DNA of 64,000 nucleotides from Mycobacterium scrofulaceum. GTDB taxonomy: Bacteria > Actinomycetota > Actinomycetes > Mycobacteriales > Mycobacteriaceae. The stretch spans positions 37,827 to 101,826 of the forward strand of contig NZ_LZJW01000062.1 in NCBI RefSeq assembly GCF_001667885.1. The letters run 5' to 3'. This document shows positions 27,356 to 37,085 of the stretch, one piece after another. Within the stretch, counting starts at the first letter, position 1, and every line of letters begins with the position of its first letter. Both the position numbers and the translations under genes were made by a program. A model generated the notes under the pieces. That model was not told the origin of the DNA. It worked only from the letters and a program-made list of their open reading frames with translations, and made no database searches.

Positions 27356-28969
27356 TTAAGGCCAGTATTCGTTCATCGGCTGGGCGAATTTGTCGTTGTT
27401 GGTGAGCCGGGGGAGCTGGAGGGAATCCTCGATGGTGCGCAGCAGGCTGTAGTGGTTGTTGTGGCTGGTGGACACCAGATGACTTTGGCGCATACCCGAA
27501 TTCGGCGACGGGATGACGATCATCGGGATGTGGTTGCCTTCGTTGCCGTTGGTCAACGACAGGTTGTTGTAATCCTCGTCCCACGTGATGAAGATGGCGC
27601 TGCGTTGCGTCTGGAAGGCGGGCGAATTGACGATCGTTGGCAGCACCTGCTGCAGGAACTGGTCGCCCGCCTTGATGTTGTATTGATGCGACGTGAGCTG
27701 GCTGCCGACGAAGCGGAGGTTGATCGGTCCTTCCATGTTGTTGTTCTCGTCCGCGGCGAACCACACGAAGTTCGGGGTGGTGTTGGCCGCGGTGAGGTCG
27801 GCGGCCAGCCGCGTCAGGGGCAGCACATGCGCCTGGCAGCGGGGGGTGTTGGACACGATGTCGTGGAACGCCAGGAACGGGAGTTCCCCCGGGGTGTAGG
27901 GACCGCTCGACGTGGTGGCGCACGGGGTGGGCATGGACTGCTCGTAGCTGGCCCAGGTCTTGTTGTTCGCCTCGAGCGAGTCGGCCAGGTTGGGCGCGTC
28001 GAAGCAGTTCAGTTCGCAGTTGTAGTTGGCGCCGAAGTCGGACCCGCCGAGGATCGGGTAGTAGTTGGGCAGGCTGGGGTGCGTCAGGGCGAAGTAGTTC
28101 GACCCGTAGCCGTAGGAGTTGATGAGGCTGTTGATGTACGGCGCATTGGGGCTGCCCACAACGTCTTTCACGCCGTGGTTCTCCATGTAGACCAGGAACA
28201 CGTGGTCCAGCGGCTTGACCGTCGAGGTGGGCGGCGTGGGCAGCGACGGGGCGGGCAACGGGGCGCCGATGGTGAACGACAGGTTGTCGGCATACGAGTG
28301 GTTGTAGGCGCCGCCCGCCCAGTGGGTGTCCTTGAACAGGACGGTCACCCGTGCGCTGCGGGTGCCGGCCGGGACAGTCCCGGTGGTGCTGCGCTCGAAC
28401 AGCTCATTCTGGAAGCCGCGCTGCAAGACGGAGACCGGTCCGATTGTGCTTGTGCCCAGCGGCAATTGGCTGCCCGCCAGAAAATCGACGGTGGCCGACG
28501 CCTCGGACAGCTCCAGCCTGTTGCCGCCGAGCCAGCCACTGAATGTGAAGGGCACAGTCCCGGTGTCGATGGCGGCCGCGGCGCCGTTCAGGTCGACGAC
28601 CTGGGTGATGGTGGACGTCGCCACGTTCCCGCCGCCGAAGTACTGGACCCCGCCGTCGGGCGGCCCGTGCTGGGCGGACGGAAATGCCAGGAACTTGGGC
28701 ATCGTCGGCCCCGGCGACCCGAGCGGCGAGGGCAGCCGGACCAGGGTGTTGTACTTGATCACGGTGGGCGTGCCGGTCACGGTCCAGCCGGGTATCGTCA
28801 CCCCGCTGTATCCCGACAATGACGGGTCTCCGAGCTCGGCGCCCGGGTTGACCAACAGGTTCGGACTCATCGGGACGAGGGCGGCGACCTTGGGCGCGGT
28901 CAGTGTCGAAAGCGCCAGGAGGGCGGCCCCGGCGGCGGCGCCCGCCACACGACAAAGGCGACAGAACAT
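27356..28969 (-). CDS. Secreted phosphoesterase (acid phosphatase/PLC superfamily)
   Basis: A 537-residue exported protein. The signal peptide covers about residues 1-30 (cleavage near VAA-LV). Residues about 33-235 form a beta-rich domain beginning NLLVNPGAELGD, a pattern of galactose-binding-like modules. Residues 250-537 form a phosphoesterase domain of the AcpA/phospholipase C family: VFLVYMENHGVKDVVGSPNA (catalytic strand), HPSLPNYYPILGGSDFG, WFAADENNNMEGP, ITWDEDYNN and HNNHYSLLRTIEDSL. It probably acts outside the membrane on a phosphate ester; the substrate is unknown. A GAGGTGA site precedes the ATG at 28967-28969. Confidence 0.87.
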   Translation of the reverse strand: MFCRLCRVAGAAAGAALLALSTLTAPKVAALVPMSPNLLVNPGAELGDPSLSGYSGVTIPGWTVTGTPTVIKYNTLVRLPSPLGSPGPTMPKFLAFPSAQHGPPDGGVQYFGGGNVATSTITQVVDLNGAAAAIDTGTVPFTFSGWLGGNRLELSEASATVDFLAGSQLPLGTSTIGPVSVLQRGFQNELFERSTTGTVPAGTRSARVTVLFKDTHWAGGAYNHSYADNLSFTIGAPLPAPSLPTPPTSTVKPLDHVFLVYMENHGVKDVVGSPNAPYINSLINSYGYGSNYFALTHPSLPNYYPILGGSDFGANYNCELNCFDAPNLADSLEANNKTWASYEQSMPTPCATTSSGPYTPGELPFLAFHDIVSNTPRCQAHVLPLTRLAADLTAANTTPNFVWFAADENNNMEGPINLRFVGSQLTSHQYNIKAGDQFLQQVLPTIVNSPAFQTQRSAIFITWDEDYNNLSLTNGNEGNHIPMIVIPSPNSGMRQSHLVSTSHNNHYSLLRTIEDSLQLPRLTNNDKFAQPMNEYWP

Positions 28970-29125
28970 TCAGGCTTCACCTCTGTGGTTGAGACGCCGC
29001 GCATTTGCTCCGTCGATGGTGAGGTACGCCACGCCGCGCGCCTACGTTCATGCGCGAATCGATACCCAGCGGTTGCCGTTTGGTGACCGAGTCGGTGAAG
29101 CCTTGTCACCGAATTCGGGTAGGCG

Positions 29126-30043
29126 TCAGCGGACGGAGAGCCATACCAGGCTGGCGCCCCCGGCGAGCGCGCAGTAGACGGCGAACGGCGTCAGGGTGCG
29201 GGTCTGGAAGTAGCGCGTCAGGAACCGCACGGCGAGGTAGGCGCACACGAAAGAGGCGATGCTGCCGGCGAGCACCTGGCCGCCGATCCCGGCCGCGCGG
29301 GGCCCGAACAGTTCCGGGATTTTGTAGACGCCGGCGGCCAGGATGATCGGCGTCGCCAACAAGAAGGAGAACCGCGCGGCGTCCTCGTGCGACAAGCCGC
29401 GCCACAGGCCGGCCACCATGGTGATGCCCGAGCGGCTGATACCGGGCAGCAGGGCCAGGATCTGCGCGGCACCGATCAGAACACCGCGGCGCAGCGGGAG
29501 TTGAGCCAGGCGGTTGTCGACGGCCTCGCCGGTGTGCGCGGGTTCTTCCCCGGCCGTTTCGTCGTGGTCCGGCGCGGGGGAGACTCGCCGGCGCAGCACC
29601 TCGCCCGCGTAGAGGGCGACGCCGTTGAGCAGCAGGAAGATCGCGGCCGGGATGGGCTTGCCGAGCGTGGTGCGGAATGTCCGCTCCAGCGCCAGCCCCG
29701 CCAGCCCCACCGGGATGGTGGCGCCCACGATCAGCCAGGCGAGCCGCTCGTCGGCGGTCTGAATGCGTCGATGCCGCAGGGACGACACGAATCCGGCCAC
29801 GATGCGCAGCCAGTCCCGCCAGAAGAAGACCAGCAACGCGGCCGCGGTAGCCACGTGCAGGCCGACGATGAACGCGAGGTAGGGCGATTCGGGGGCGGAG
29901 ACGCTCAGGTCCTGGGCCCATCGACCGCCGACCACCGCGGGCACCAACACGGCGTGCCCGAGGCTGGAGACCGGGAACAGCTCGGTGACGCCCTGGAACG
30001 CCCCGACCACCACGGCCTCGATGTAGGTCAGGTGCGCGCTCAT
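29126..30043 (-). CDS. uppP: UppP-type undecaprenyl-diphosphatase
   Basis: A 305-residue polytopic membrane protein of the UppP/BacA family, which dephosphorylates undecaprenyl diphosphate to recycle the lipid carrier for peptidoglycan. The two hallmark motifs are present: FQGVTELFPVSSLGH near the N terminus and LLPGISRSGITMVAG near residue 190. A GC-rich hydrophilic loop (PAPDHDETAGEEPAHTGEA) separates them. I chose the ATG at 30041-30043 because of a GGAGG site and family homology; the open frame extends 28 codons further. M. tuberculosis has uppP elsewhere (Rv2136c), so this may be a second copy. It is divergent from the CoA-transferase gene (161 bp). Confidence 0.9.
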   Translation of the reverse strand: MSAHLTYIEAVVVGAFQGVTELFPVSSLGHAVLVPAVVGGRWAQDLSVSAPESPYLAFIVGLHVATAAALLVFFWRDWLRIVAGFVSSLRHRRIQTADERLAWLIVGATIPVGLAGLALERTFRTTLGKPIPAAIFLLLNGVALYAGEVLRRRVSPAPDHDETAGEEPAHTGEAVDNRLAQLPLRRGVLIGAAQILALLPGISRSGITMVAGLWRGLSHEDAARFSFLLATPIILAAGVYKIPELFGPRAAGIGGQVLAGSIASFVCAYLAVRFLTRYFQTRTLTPFAVYCALAGGASLVWLSVR

Positions 30044-30204
30044 AGTGGATGCCTCCGTCGGATCGTTTTGCCCATGGCCTCGCCGATCGGCCTGTGACGA
30101 TAGCCGACGGCGGGTGCGCCCACCCAATCAGCTTGCCCAGTTGGCTTTTTGGTGGGACAACACTGAGCCGGGCCGGATGCGGCACGTGCGGGTACGGTGT
30201 GCTG

Positions 30205-32598
30205 ATGTCCGAGGGGTTGCTCGACGCCGTGCGCGTCCTCGACTTGTCGAGCGGCAACGGCGACGCGGTGACGCGCCTGTTCGCCGACCTGGGCGCCGAT
30301 GTGCTCAAGGTCGAACCCCCGACCGGGAGCCCGGCGCGTGATGCGCCGCCGACGCTGGCGGGGGCGAGCATTCCCTTCGCCGTGCACAACGCCAACAAGC
30401 GCAGCGTGGTGCTGGACCCGTTCGACGAGGACGATTGCGGTGTCTTCCTCGACCTCGTCGCGCAGGCCGACATCGTCGTGGACGACGGCTTCTACGGGGA
30501 GGCCCCGACGTTCGGGACGTCGGTGGAGGAACTGGCCGCGCAGCACCCGCATCTGGTGGTGTTGTCGATCACCGACTTCGGGGCGACGGGCCCCCGGTCG
30601 TTGTGGCGGGCCACGGATCCGGTGTTGTACGCGATGTCCGGCTCGCTGTCGCGATCCGGTCCGACCACCGGCACCCCGGTGTTGCCGCCGGACGGAATCG
30701 CGTCGTCCACCGCCGCCGTCCAGGCGGCCTGGGCCACGCTCGTCGCCTACTACAACCGATTACGTTGCGGCACGGGTGAATTCATCGACTTCTCCCGGTT
30801 CGACGCGGTCGTCATGTCGCTCGACCCGGCGTTCGGCGCGCACGGGCAGGTCGCGGCCGGCATCCGCCGCACCGGGCAGTGGCGGGGACGCCCGAAGAAC
30901 CAGGACGCCTACCCCATCTATCCCTGCCAGGACGGCTACGTCCGGCTGTGCGTGATGGCACCTCGCCAGTGGCGGGGCCTGCGGCGCTGGCTGGGGGAGC
31001 CGGCCGACTTCCAAGACCCGAAGTACGACGTGATCGGCGCGCGCTTCGCCGCGTGGCCGCAGATCAGCGAGTTGGTCCAGGCGCTGTTCGCCGGGCAGAC
31101 GATGAAGGATCTGGTGACCGCGGGGCAGGCCCACGGCGTGCCGATCGCGGCCGTCCTGACCCCGTCGTGGGTGATGGATTCCAAGCACTTTCAGGCGGTG
31201 GGCGCGGTCACCGAGGCCGAACTGGTCCCGGGGGTGCGCACCCGCGTGCCCACCGGTTACTTCGTTGTGGACGGCCACCACGCTGGCTTCTGCGGCCCGG
31301 CCCCGGCGGCGGGGCAGGACGGGCCGGGCTGGCGCGGAAATCCGGCCGTGGTCCAGTCGCCGTCGGGCCGCGTCGGCGACTATCCGTTCGCCGGACTGCG
31401 CATCCTGGATCTGGGCATCATCGTGGCAGGCGGCGAGCTGAGCCGCCTGTTCGGCGACCTGGGCGCCGAAGTCATCAAGATAGAAAGCGCCGAGTACCCG
31501 GACGGGCTGCGGCAGGCCCGTACCGGCGACGCGATGAGCGAGTCGTTCGCCTGGACGCATCGCAACCACCTGGCGATGGGCCTGGATTTGCGCAGCGCCC
31601 CCGGCAAGGAGATCTTCACTCGGCTCGTCGCGGAGTCCGACGCCGTCTTCGCCAACTTCAAACCGGGAACGCTGACCGCGCTTGGCTTTTCCTACGACAA
31701 GCTGCGCGCCGTCAACCCGCGCATCGTGCTCGCCGAGAGCAGCGCATACGGCGATCAGGGCCCGTGGAGCACGCGCATGGGCTACGGCCCCCTGGTCCGC
31801 GCGGCCACCGGCGTGACCCGACTGTGGACGGCCGACGCCCCGGAGGGACACGATGGCGCCGCAAGGCACCATTTCTACGACGCCACCACGATCTTCCCGG
31901 ACCATGTGGTCGGACGGATCACCGCGATCGCCGCGCTGGCCGCGCTGATCCGCCGGCACCGCTCGGGCGGCGGGTCGCACGTGCACATCTCGCAGGCCGA
32001 AGCCGTCGTCAATCAACTCGACACGCTGTACGTCACGCAGGCCGCGCTGGCCGCGGGCGTGCCGCGGATTTCCGATGACACCAGCCTGCACGCCGTCTTT
32101 CCGTGCGCCGGTGACGACGAATGGTGCGTCATCTCGATCGGCTCCGACGAGGAATGGCGTTGCGCCGCAGGGGTTTTCCATCACCCGGAATGGGCCGACG
32201 ACCCGCGCTTCGCCACCGGCGAGGCGCGGCTGGCGAACCGGGTCGAGCTGGTCGAATTGGTGTCGGCCTGGACCAGGACGCGCACCCCGATGCGGGCCGC
32301 CCAACTGCTGCAGTCCTCGGGGGTCGCGGCCGGGCCGATGAACCGGCCGCCCGACGTCCTGGAGGACCCGCAGCTGGTCGAGCGGAAACTGTATGCCGAG
32401 ATGCTGCATCCCCTGGTCGAACGTCCGCTGCCCGCAGAGACCGGTCCGGCGCCGTTCAAGCACATCCCGCCGGCACCGCAGCGACCGGCGCCCGTGCCGG
32501 GACAGGACACCGTCGACGTGTGCCGAAGGGTGCTCGGCATGAGCCCCCAGGAGATCGACCGGCTCACCGCCGAGGGAGTGCTGTTCGGGCCGCCCTGA
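30205..32598 (+). CDS. Tandem type III CoA-transferase (Rv1866-like)
   Basis: A 797-residue protein made of two CaiB/BaiF-type CoA-transferase domains. The first starts VRVLDLSSGNGDAVTRLFAD (about residue 10); the second starts LRILDLGIIVAGGELSRLFGD (about residue 395). Both then show the typical GADVLKVE/GAEVIKIE strand. Such enzymes move CoA between carboxylic acids. A fused dimer agrees with the interlocked dimer of family III. It leads the Rv1866-67-68 cluster, 57 bp before the thiolase-like gene. The pathway (probably degradation of an acyl or steroid substrate) is unknown. The start ATG at 30205 has a weak ribosome-binding site. Confidence 0.88.
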   Translation: MSEGLLDAVRVLDLSSGNGDAVTRLFADLGADVLKVEPPTGSPARDAPPTLAGASIPFAVHNANKRSVVLDPFDEDDCGVFLDLVAQADIVVDDGFYGEAPTFGTSVEELAAQHPHLVVLSITDFGATGPRSLWRATDPVLYAMSGSLSRSGPTTGTPVLPPDGIASSTAAVQAAWATLVAYYNRLRCGTGEFIDFSRFDAVVMSLDPAFGAHGQVAAGIRRTGQWRGRPKNQDAYPIYPCQDGYVRLCVMAPRQWRGLRRWLGEPADFQDPKYDVIGARFAAWPQISELVQALFAGQTMKDLVTAGQAHGVPIAAVLTPSWVMDSKHFQAVGAVTEAELVPGVRTRVPTGYFVVDGHHAGFCGPAPAAGQDGPGWRGNPAVVQSPSGRVGDYPFAGLRILDLGIIVAGGELSRLFGDLGAEVIKIESAEYPDGLRQARTGDAMSESFAWTHRNHLAMGLDLRSAPGKEIFTRLVAESDAVFANFKPGTLTALGFSYDKLRAVNPRIVLAESSAYGDQGPWSTRMGYGPLVRAATGVTRLWTADAPEGHDGAARHHFYDATTIFPDHVVGRITAIAALAALIRRHRSGGGSHVHISQAEAVVNQLDTLYVTQAALAAGVPRISDDTSLHAVFPCAGDDEWCVISIGSDEEWRCAAGVFHHPEWADDPRFATGEARLANRVELVELVSAWTRTRTPMRAAQLLQSSGVAAGPMNRPPDVLEDPQLVERKLYAEMLHPLVERPLPAETGPAPFKHIPPAPQRPAPVPGQDTVDVCRRVLGMSPQEIDRLTAEGVLFGPP

Positions 32599-32655
32599 CG
32601 TGGCGAAACCTGACCGCGCGGCCATCCGGATCGATAGCCCCGCTAAATTCGACCC

Positions 32656-34140
32656 ATGACCGTGGACCCCAGGACACCGGTGCTGATCGGCTACGGCCAG
32701 GTCAACCACCGCGACGAGATCGACCCGGCCAAGCGGTCCGTGGAACCGATGGACCTGATGGCGGCCGCGGCCCGGCAGGCGGCCGATTCGCGCGTGATCG
32801 AGGCCGTGGATTCCATCCGCGTGGTGAACATCCTGTCCGCGCAGTACCGCGACCCCGGGCTGCTGCTCGGGCAGCGGATCGGCGCGAGCGACTTCACCAC
32901 CCTGTACAGCCCCGTCGGCGGCAACGTGCCGCAGTCGCTGGTCAACCAGGCGTGCCTGGACATTCAGCGGGGCCGGGCCCAGGTGGTGTTGCTCGCCGGC
33001 GCCGAGACGTGGCGCACCCGGCGGGGGCTGCGGGCCAAGGGCGGCAAGCTCGAATGGACCGTTCAGGACGACTCGGTGCCGATGGCCGAGGTCAGCGGCG
33101 ACGACGTCCCGATGGCCGGCGACGCCGAGATCAGGATCCGGCTGGACCGGCCGGCCTACGTCTACCCGCTGTTCGAGCAGGCGCTGCGGATCGCCAACGG
33201 CGAGCCCGTCGAGCACCACCGCAGGCGCATCGGCGAACTCTGGACGCGCTTCAACGCCGTCGCGGTCGACAATCCGCACGCCTGGATCCGCAAACCGGTG
33301 ACCGCCGAGGAGATCTGCAAGCCCGGCCCGCAGAACAGGATGATCAGCTGGCCCTACACCAAGCTGATGAACTCCAACAACATGGTCGACCAGGGCGCCG
33401 CGCTCGTCTTGACCTCGGTGGAGCAGGCCAGGCGACTGCAGGTCCCGGTGGACCGCTGGATTTACCCCCAGGCGGGCACCGACGCGCACGACACCTCGGC
33501 CATCGCCGAGCGCGACGAGCTGCATCGCTCTCCGGCCATCCGGATCGCCGGTGGCCGGGCGCTGGAGCTGGCGGGGCTGGGCGTCGACGAGGTGGACTAC
33601 GTCGACCTGTACTCCTGCTTTCCCTCCGCCGTCCAGGTCGCGGCGGCCGAACTCGGGCTGCCGGTCGACGACCCCACCCGCCCGCTGACCGTCACCGGGG
33701 GGCTGACGTTCGCGGGCGGCCCGTGGAGCAACTACGTGATGCACTCGATCGCCACCATGGCGGAGTTGCTGGCGGCCAACCCCGGGCGTCGCGGGCTGAT
33801 CACCGCCAACGGCGGCTACCTGACCAAGCACAGCTTCGGCGTGTACGGGACGGAGCCGCCCGCGGAATTTCGTTGGGAAGATGCGCAACCGGCGGTCGAC
33901 CGCGAGCCCACCTGCGAGGGCTTGGTGGAATGGGAAGGTGTCGGCACGGTGGAGGCATGGACGACGCCGTTCGACCGCGAGGGGCGACCGGAGAAGGCCT
34001 TCCTGGCCGTGCGCACGCCCGACGGCTCGCGGACCCTGGCGGTGATCACCGACGGCGCCGCGGCGCAGGCCACCGTGTCCGAAGACATCGGCGGCGCCAA
34101 GGTTGCCGTCTCCGCCGACGGCAACGCCGCCCTGCAATAA
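32656..34140 (+). CDS. Thiolase-fold protein (Rv1867-like)
   Basis: A 494-residue thiolase-superfamily protein of the lipid-transfer/acetyl-CoA acetyltransferase-like type. The N half has VNQACLDIQRGRAQVVLLAGAE, where thiolases carry a nucleophilic Cys near this position. The middle has YVDLYSCFPSAVQVAA, and the C half GGLTFAGGPWSNYVMHSI resembles the GGxxGxGHP thiolase end. A C-terminal extension of about 110 residues (from RGLITANGGYLTKH onward) is a DUF35-like segment. Substrate is unknown. It lies between the CoA-transferase and the NAD-epimerase-like gene and probably shares their operon. Confidence 0.85.
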   Translation: MTVDPRTPVLIGYGQVNHRDEIDPAKRSVEPMDLMAAAARQAADSRVIEAVDSIRVVNILSAQYRDPGLLLGQRIGASDFTTLYSPVGGNVPQSLVNQACLDIQRGRAQVVLLAGAETWRTRRGLRAKGGKLEWTVQDDSVPMAEVSGDDVPMAGDAEIRIRLDRPAYVYPLFEQALRIANGEPVEHHRRRIGELWTRFNAVAVDNPHAWIRKPVTAEEICKPGPQNRMISWPYTKLMNSNNMVDQGAALVLTSVEQARRLQVPVDRWIYPQAGTDAHDTSAIAERDELHRSPAIRIAGGRALELAGLGVDEVDYVDLYSCFPSAVQVAAAELGLPVDDPTRPLTVTGGLTFAGGPWSNYVMHSIATMAELLAANPGRRGLITANGGYLTKHSFGVYGTEPPAEFRWEDAQPAVDREPTCEGLVEWEGVGTVEAWTTPFDREGRPEKAFLAVRTPDGSRTLAVITDGAAAQATVSEDIGGAKVAVSADGNAALQ

Positions 34141-34251
34141 CCGCCCGGGAGCGGTCGCCGCCTGGACACATTTGGCGTTTGCCAGTAACGGTCGCGTAGG
34201 TGATGCCGTCTGCCTATTGTTTTAGTTTGAGGTCGGGGGAGGTGAGTCCAG

Positions 34252-36363
34252 GTGCAGATCCTGGTTACCGACGCCACCGGCGCACTCGGGCGGCTGGTCG
34301 CACGGCAGCTCATCGCTGCCGGGCACACGGTCAGTGGCATTGCTGAGCGCCCGCATCCCTGCCTGGACCGCAACGTCGAATTCGTTTGCGCGCCACTGAG
34401 CGACCCCGTCCTGCGGGAGCTCGCCGACGAGGCCGACGCTGTGGTCCATTTGGCCCCGGTCGACACCACCGCGCCCGGCAGCGCCGAGATCGAGGGCCTC
34501 GCGCACGTGACCGACGTGGCCGCCCGCGCGGGAGCCAGGCTGCTGTTCGTGTCCCAAGCCGCCGGCCCGGCCGAGCTGTACCGGCCGGCCGAGGACTTGG
34601 TGGCCACCAGCTGGGGCCCCAGCCTGGTGGTCCGCATCGCGCCGCCGGTCGGCCGCCAGCTCGACTGGATGGTGTGCCGCACCGTGGCCACGCTGCTGCG
34701 CACCAAGGTTTCGGCTCAACCGATGCGAGTGCTGCACGTCGAGGACCTGGTGCGCTTCCTGGTGGCATCGCTGAACACCGACCGCACCGGCGTGGTGGAC
34801 CTCGCCTCGCCGGACACCGTCAACGTGGTCACCGCCTGGCGGATGCTGCGGTCCGCGGACCCGCGGTCCCGGCTGAACCGGGTGCGCAGCTGGCCGCAGC
34901 TCATCCCGGACATGGACATCGCCGGGGTGCAAGAGGATTGGTCGTTCGAGTTCGGCTGGCAGGCGCTCGAAGCGGTCGCCGACACCGCCCGCGGCCTGGT
35001 GGGTCGCCAGATCGCCGCCGCGGGCGCGACCGGGCACGGTCGCCAGCTGGCGCTCCCGGTCGAAGTGGTCCCGCGCCCCGGACCCTCCGGCGAGGAGCGC
35101 AGCGCGGCGCCGGAGGGCGTCGAGGGCGAATTCGACGATTGGATCGACCCCCGCTTTCCGATTTTCAGTGCGGGCAATCTCGCCGAGGCGCTGCCGGGGC
35201 CGCTCACCCCCATCACGCTGGACGTCCAGCTGAGCGGACTGCGCGCGGCGAATCGGGCGCTGAGCCATGTGCTGGCGCTCGGCGGTGTGGTCGGTCAGGA
35301 GTGGGGCAACCGCGCCATCGCCGTGTTCGGCCACCGGCCCTACGTCGGGGTGTCGGTCAACATGGTCGCCGCCGCGCAGCTGCCCGGCTGGGATCAGGAC
35401 GCCGTCGCCCGCGACGCGCTGGTGGGCCGGCCGCACGTGGGTGACCCCCTGCCTTTCGGTGAGCCCGCATTGGCGGGCGGGGCGCTCGGGTCCATCGCCA
35501 AAGCCGTCGCCGCGGGCCGGTCGCTGGCGTTGCTGCGCCACCTCAAGCCCGACACCCGCGCCTACAGCGCGGCCGCCGAAACCGAGCACCTCGACGCGGC
35601 ACAGCTGACGTCGCTGCCCGACGCCGGCCTCGAGGTCCGGATCGGCCTGCTGCGGGACCGCATCCATCAGGGCTGGATCCTGACCGCGTTGTGGCTGATC
35701 GACAGCGGTGTCACCGCGGCCGCGCTGGAGCGCAGCAAGGCGGCACGGGGCGTGCCCGGGGTGGGCATGATCATGGACAGCAGCATCGTGGCGGCCGAGA
35801 CCGCCCAGCTGGCCGCGGTGCTGCGCGCCGACCCGCCGCTGTGTGCGCTGGCCCAGGAGGGCAACCTGGCCAGCATCCGCGCGTTGTCTCCGACGACCGC
35901 GGCGGCCGTGGACGCGGCCGTCACCCGCATCGCCCATCGTGGGCCCGGCGAGGCCGAGCTGGCCGGCCAGACGTACGCCGACGACCCGACGATGCTGCTG
36001 CGGGCGGCCGGGGAAGTCGCCGTTGCCGCGGCCGCGTCGATCGAGCCGCCGCCGACGACGCTGGCCCAGCGGCTCACCACCAACGCCCGCGACTCGCGCG
36101 AGCTCGCCCACGACGCCACCCTGCGCTTCACCCATGAACTGCGAATGACGTTGCGGGAGTTGGGTTCTCGCCGAGTCACGGCGGATCTGTTCGATATCGC
36201 CGAGGACGTGTACTACCTGACCTGTGACGAGCTGGTCACCATGCCCGGTGACGCCCGGTTGCGGATCAAACGCCGTCGTGCCGAGCGCGACCGGTTGCAG
36301 GCCCAGCGCCCGCCCGAGGTCATCGACGGGGCGTGGACCCCCGTCGACCAGCTCGCCGACTAA
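34252..36363 (+). CDS. NAD(P)-epimerase-like protein with PEP-enzyme-like C terminus (Rv1868-like)
   Basis: A 703-residue protein. Residues 1-230 are an extended-SDR (epimerase) domain with LVTDATGALGRLVARQL as nucleotide loop, but no clear YxxxK. The middle (about 250-570) contains an acyltransferase-like block around PLTPITLDVQLSGLRAANRA. The C-terminal 100 residues (LRFTHELRMTLRELG, DIAEDVYYLTCDEL, RRAERDRLQAQRPPEVIDG) resemble the linker of PEP-utilising enzymes, but the phospho-His domain is missing. Function is unknown; the homologue is Rv1868. It starts at a GTG (34252) after a strong GGAGGTGA site. Its TAA overlaps the convergent DUF72 stop by 4 nt. Confidence 0.8.
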   Translation: MQILVTDATGALGRLVARQLIAAGHTVSGIAERPHPCLDRNVEFVCAPLSDPVLRELADEADAVVHLAPVDTTAPGSAEIEGLAHVTDVAARAGARLLFVSQAAGPAELYRPAEDLVATSWGPSLVVRIAPPVGRQLDWMVCRTVATLLRTKVSAQPMRVLHVEDLVRFLVASLNTDRTGVVDLASPDTVNVVTAWRMLRSADPRSRLNRVRSWPQLIPDMDIAGVQEDWSFEFGWQALEAVADTARGLVGRQIAAAGATGHGRQLALPVEVVPRPGPSGEERSAAPEGVEGEFDDWIDPRFPIFSAGNLAEALPGPLTPITLDVQLSGLRAANRALSHVLALGGVVGQEWGNRAIAVFGHRPYVGVSVNMVAAAQLPGWDQDAVARDALVGRPHVGDPLPFGEPALAGGALGSIAKAVAAGRSLALLRHLKPDTRAYSAAAETEHLDAAQLTSLPDAGLEVRIGLLRDRIHQGWILTALWLIDSGVTAAALERSKAARGVPGVGMIMDSSIVAAETAQLAAVLRADPPLCALAQEGNLASIRALSPTTAAAVDAAVTRIAHRGPGEAELAGQTYADDPTMLLRAAGEVAVAAAASIEPPPTTLAQRLTTNARDSRELAHDATLRFTHELRMTLRELGSRRVTADLFDIAEDVYYLTCDELVTMPGDARLRIKRRRAERDRLQAQRPPEVIDGAWTPVDQLAD

Positions 36364-37085
36364 CCCAGCAGTTCGCGCAGGTACAGCGCGTTGCGTACCG
36401 CGTGGCCGCCCAGGTCGTTGTTGAAATACATCCACACGTCCTTCCCGTCACCGCTCCACGCGGCGATTCGCTCGGCCCACGCCTGAAGCTGGTCGTTCGA
36501 GTAGGAGCCGGCGTAGATCGCGTCCTGATCCGGACCGTGCATGCGGATGTACACCAGATCGGTCGTCGCGCGCGGCACGCACGCCAGCCCGGCACCGCTC
36601 ATCACCACGTAGGCGGCGTGGCGTCGTTCCAGCAACTCGTAGACGCCCTCGTCGTTCCAGGACGGATGGCGCAACTCGACGGCCACCCGGATCGACTCCG
36701 GCACGGCGCCCAGGAAGGCGTCCAGCCGCGCGTCGTCACGCTGCTGCTCGGGGTGCAGCTGGACCAGCAGCACCCCGCGGCGATCACCCAGCAATTCCCA
36801 GCAGCGTTCGAAGCGCTCGACCCACTGCCCGACGGACGCCAGGCGCCGGTAGTGCGTCAGGCCCCGATGCGCCTTGACGGACATTTTGAAGCCGTCCGGC
36901 AGCTTGTCGCGCCATCCCGCGAAGGTCGTGTCCTTCGGCCAGCGATAGAAACTCGCGTTCAGCTCGACGGTGTCGAACACCTCGACGTAGCGCGCCAGCC
37001 GGCGCGCGGCGGGCAGGCCCGGCGGGTACAGGACATCCGCCCAATGGTTGTAGGACCACCCTGAGGTACCGATCCGGACGGTCAA
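36360..37085 (-). CDS. DUF72 TIM-barrel protein
   Basis: A 241-residue DUF72 (YecE-type) protein. It starts RIGTSGWSYNHWADVLYP and has VFDTVELNASFYRWP, FKMSVKAHRGLTHY, VAVELRHPSWND and VYIRMHGPD, all family blocks. These resemble a TIM-barrel enzyme similar to xylose isomerase/endonuclease IV in fold; the biochemical role is unestablished. It overlaps the upstream HhH gene by 4 bp (37082-37085), so they are co-translated. Its stop overlaps the Rv1868-like gene stop on the other strand by 4 nt. Confidence 0.88.
   Translation of the reverse strand: MTVRIGTSGWSYNHWADVLYPPGLPAARRLARYVEVFDTVELNASFYRWPKDTTFAGWRDKLPDGFKMSVKAHRGLTHYRRLASVGQWVERFERCWELLGDRRGVLLVQLHPEQQRDDARLDAFLGAVPESIRVAVELRHPSWNDEGVYELLERRHAAYVVMSGAGLACVPRATTDLVYIRMHGPDQDAIYAGSYSNDQLQAWAERIAAWSGDGKDVWMYFNNDLGGHAVRNALYLRELLG

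Noticed and set aside
30760..34137. Minus-strand open frame of 1125 codons
   Set aside because: It is antisense to the Rv1866- and Rv1867-like genes and has no domain pattern. GC-rich third positions make such mirror frames long.
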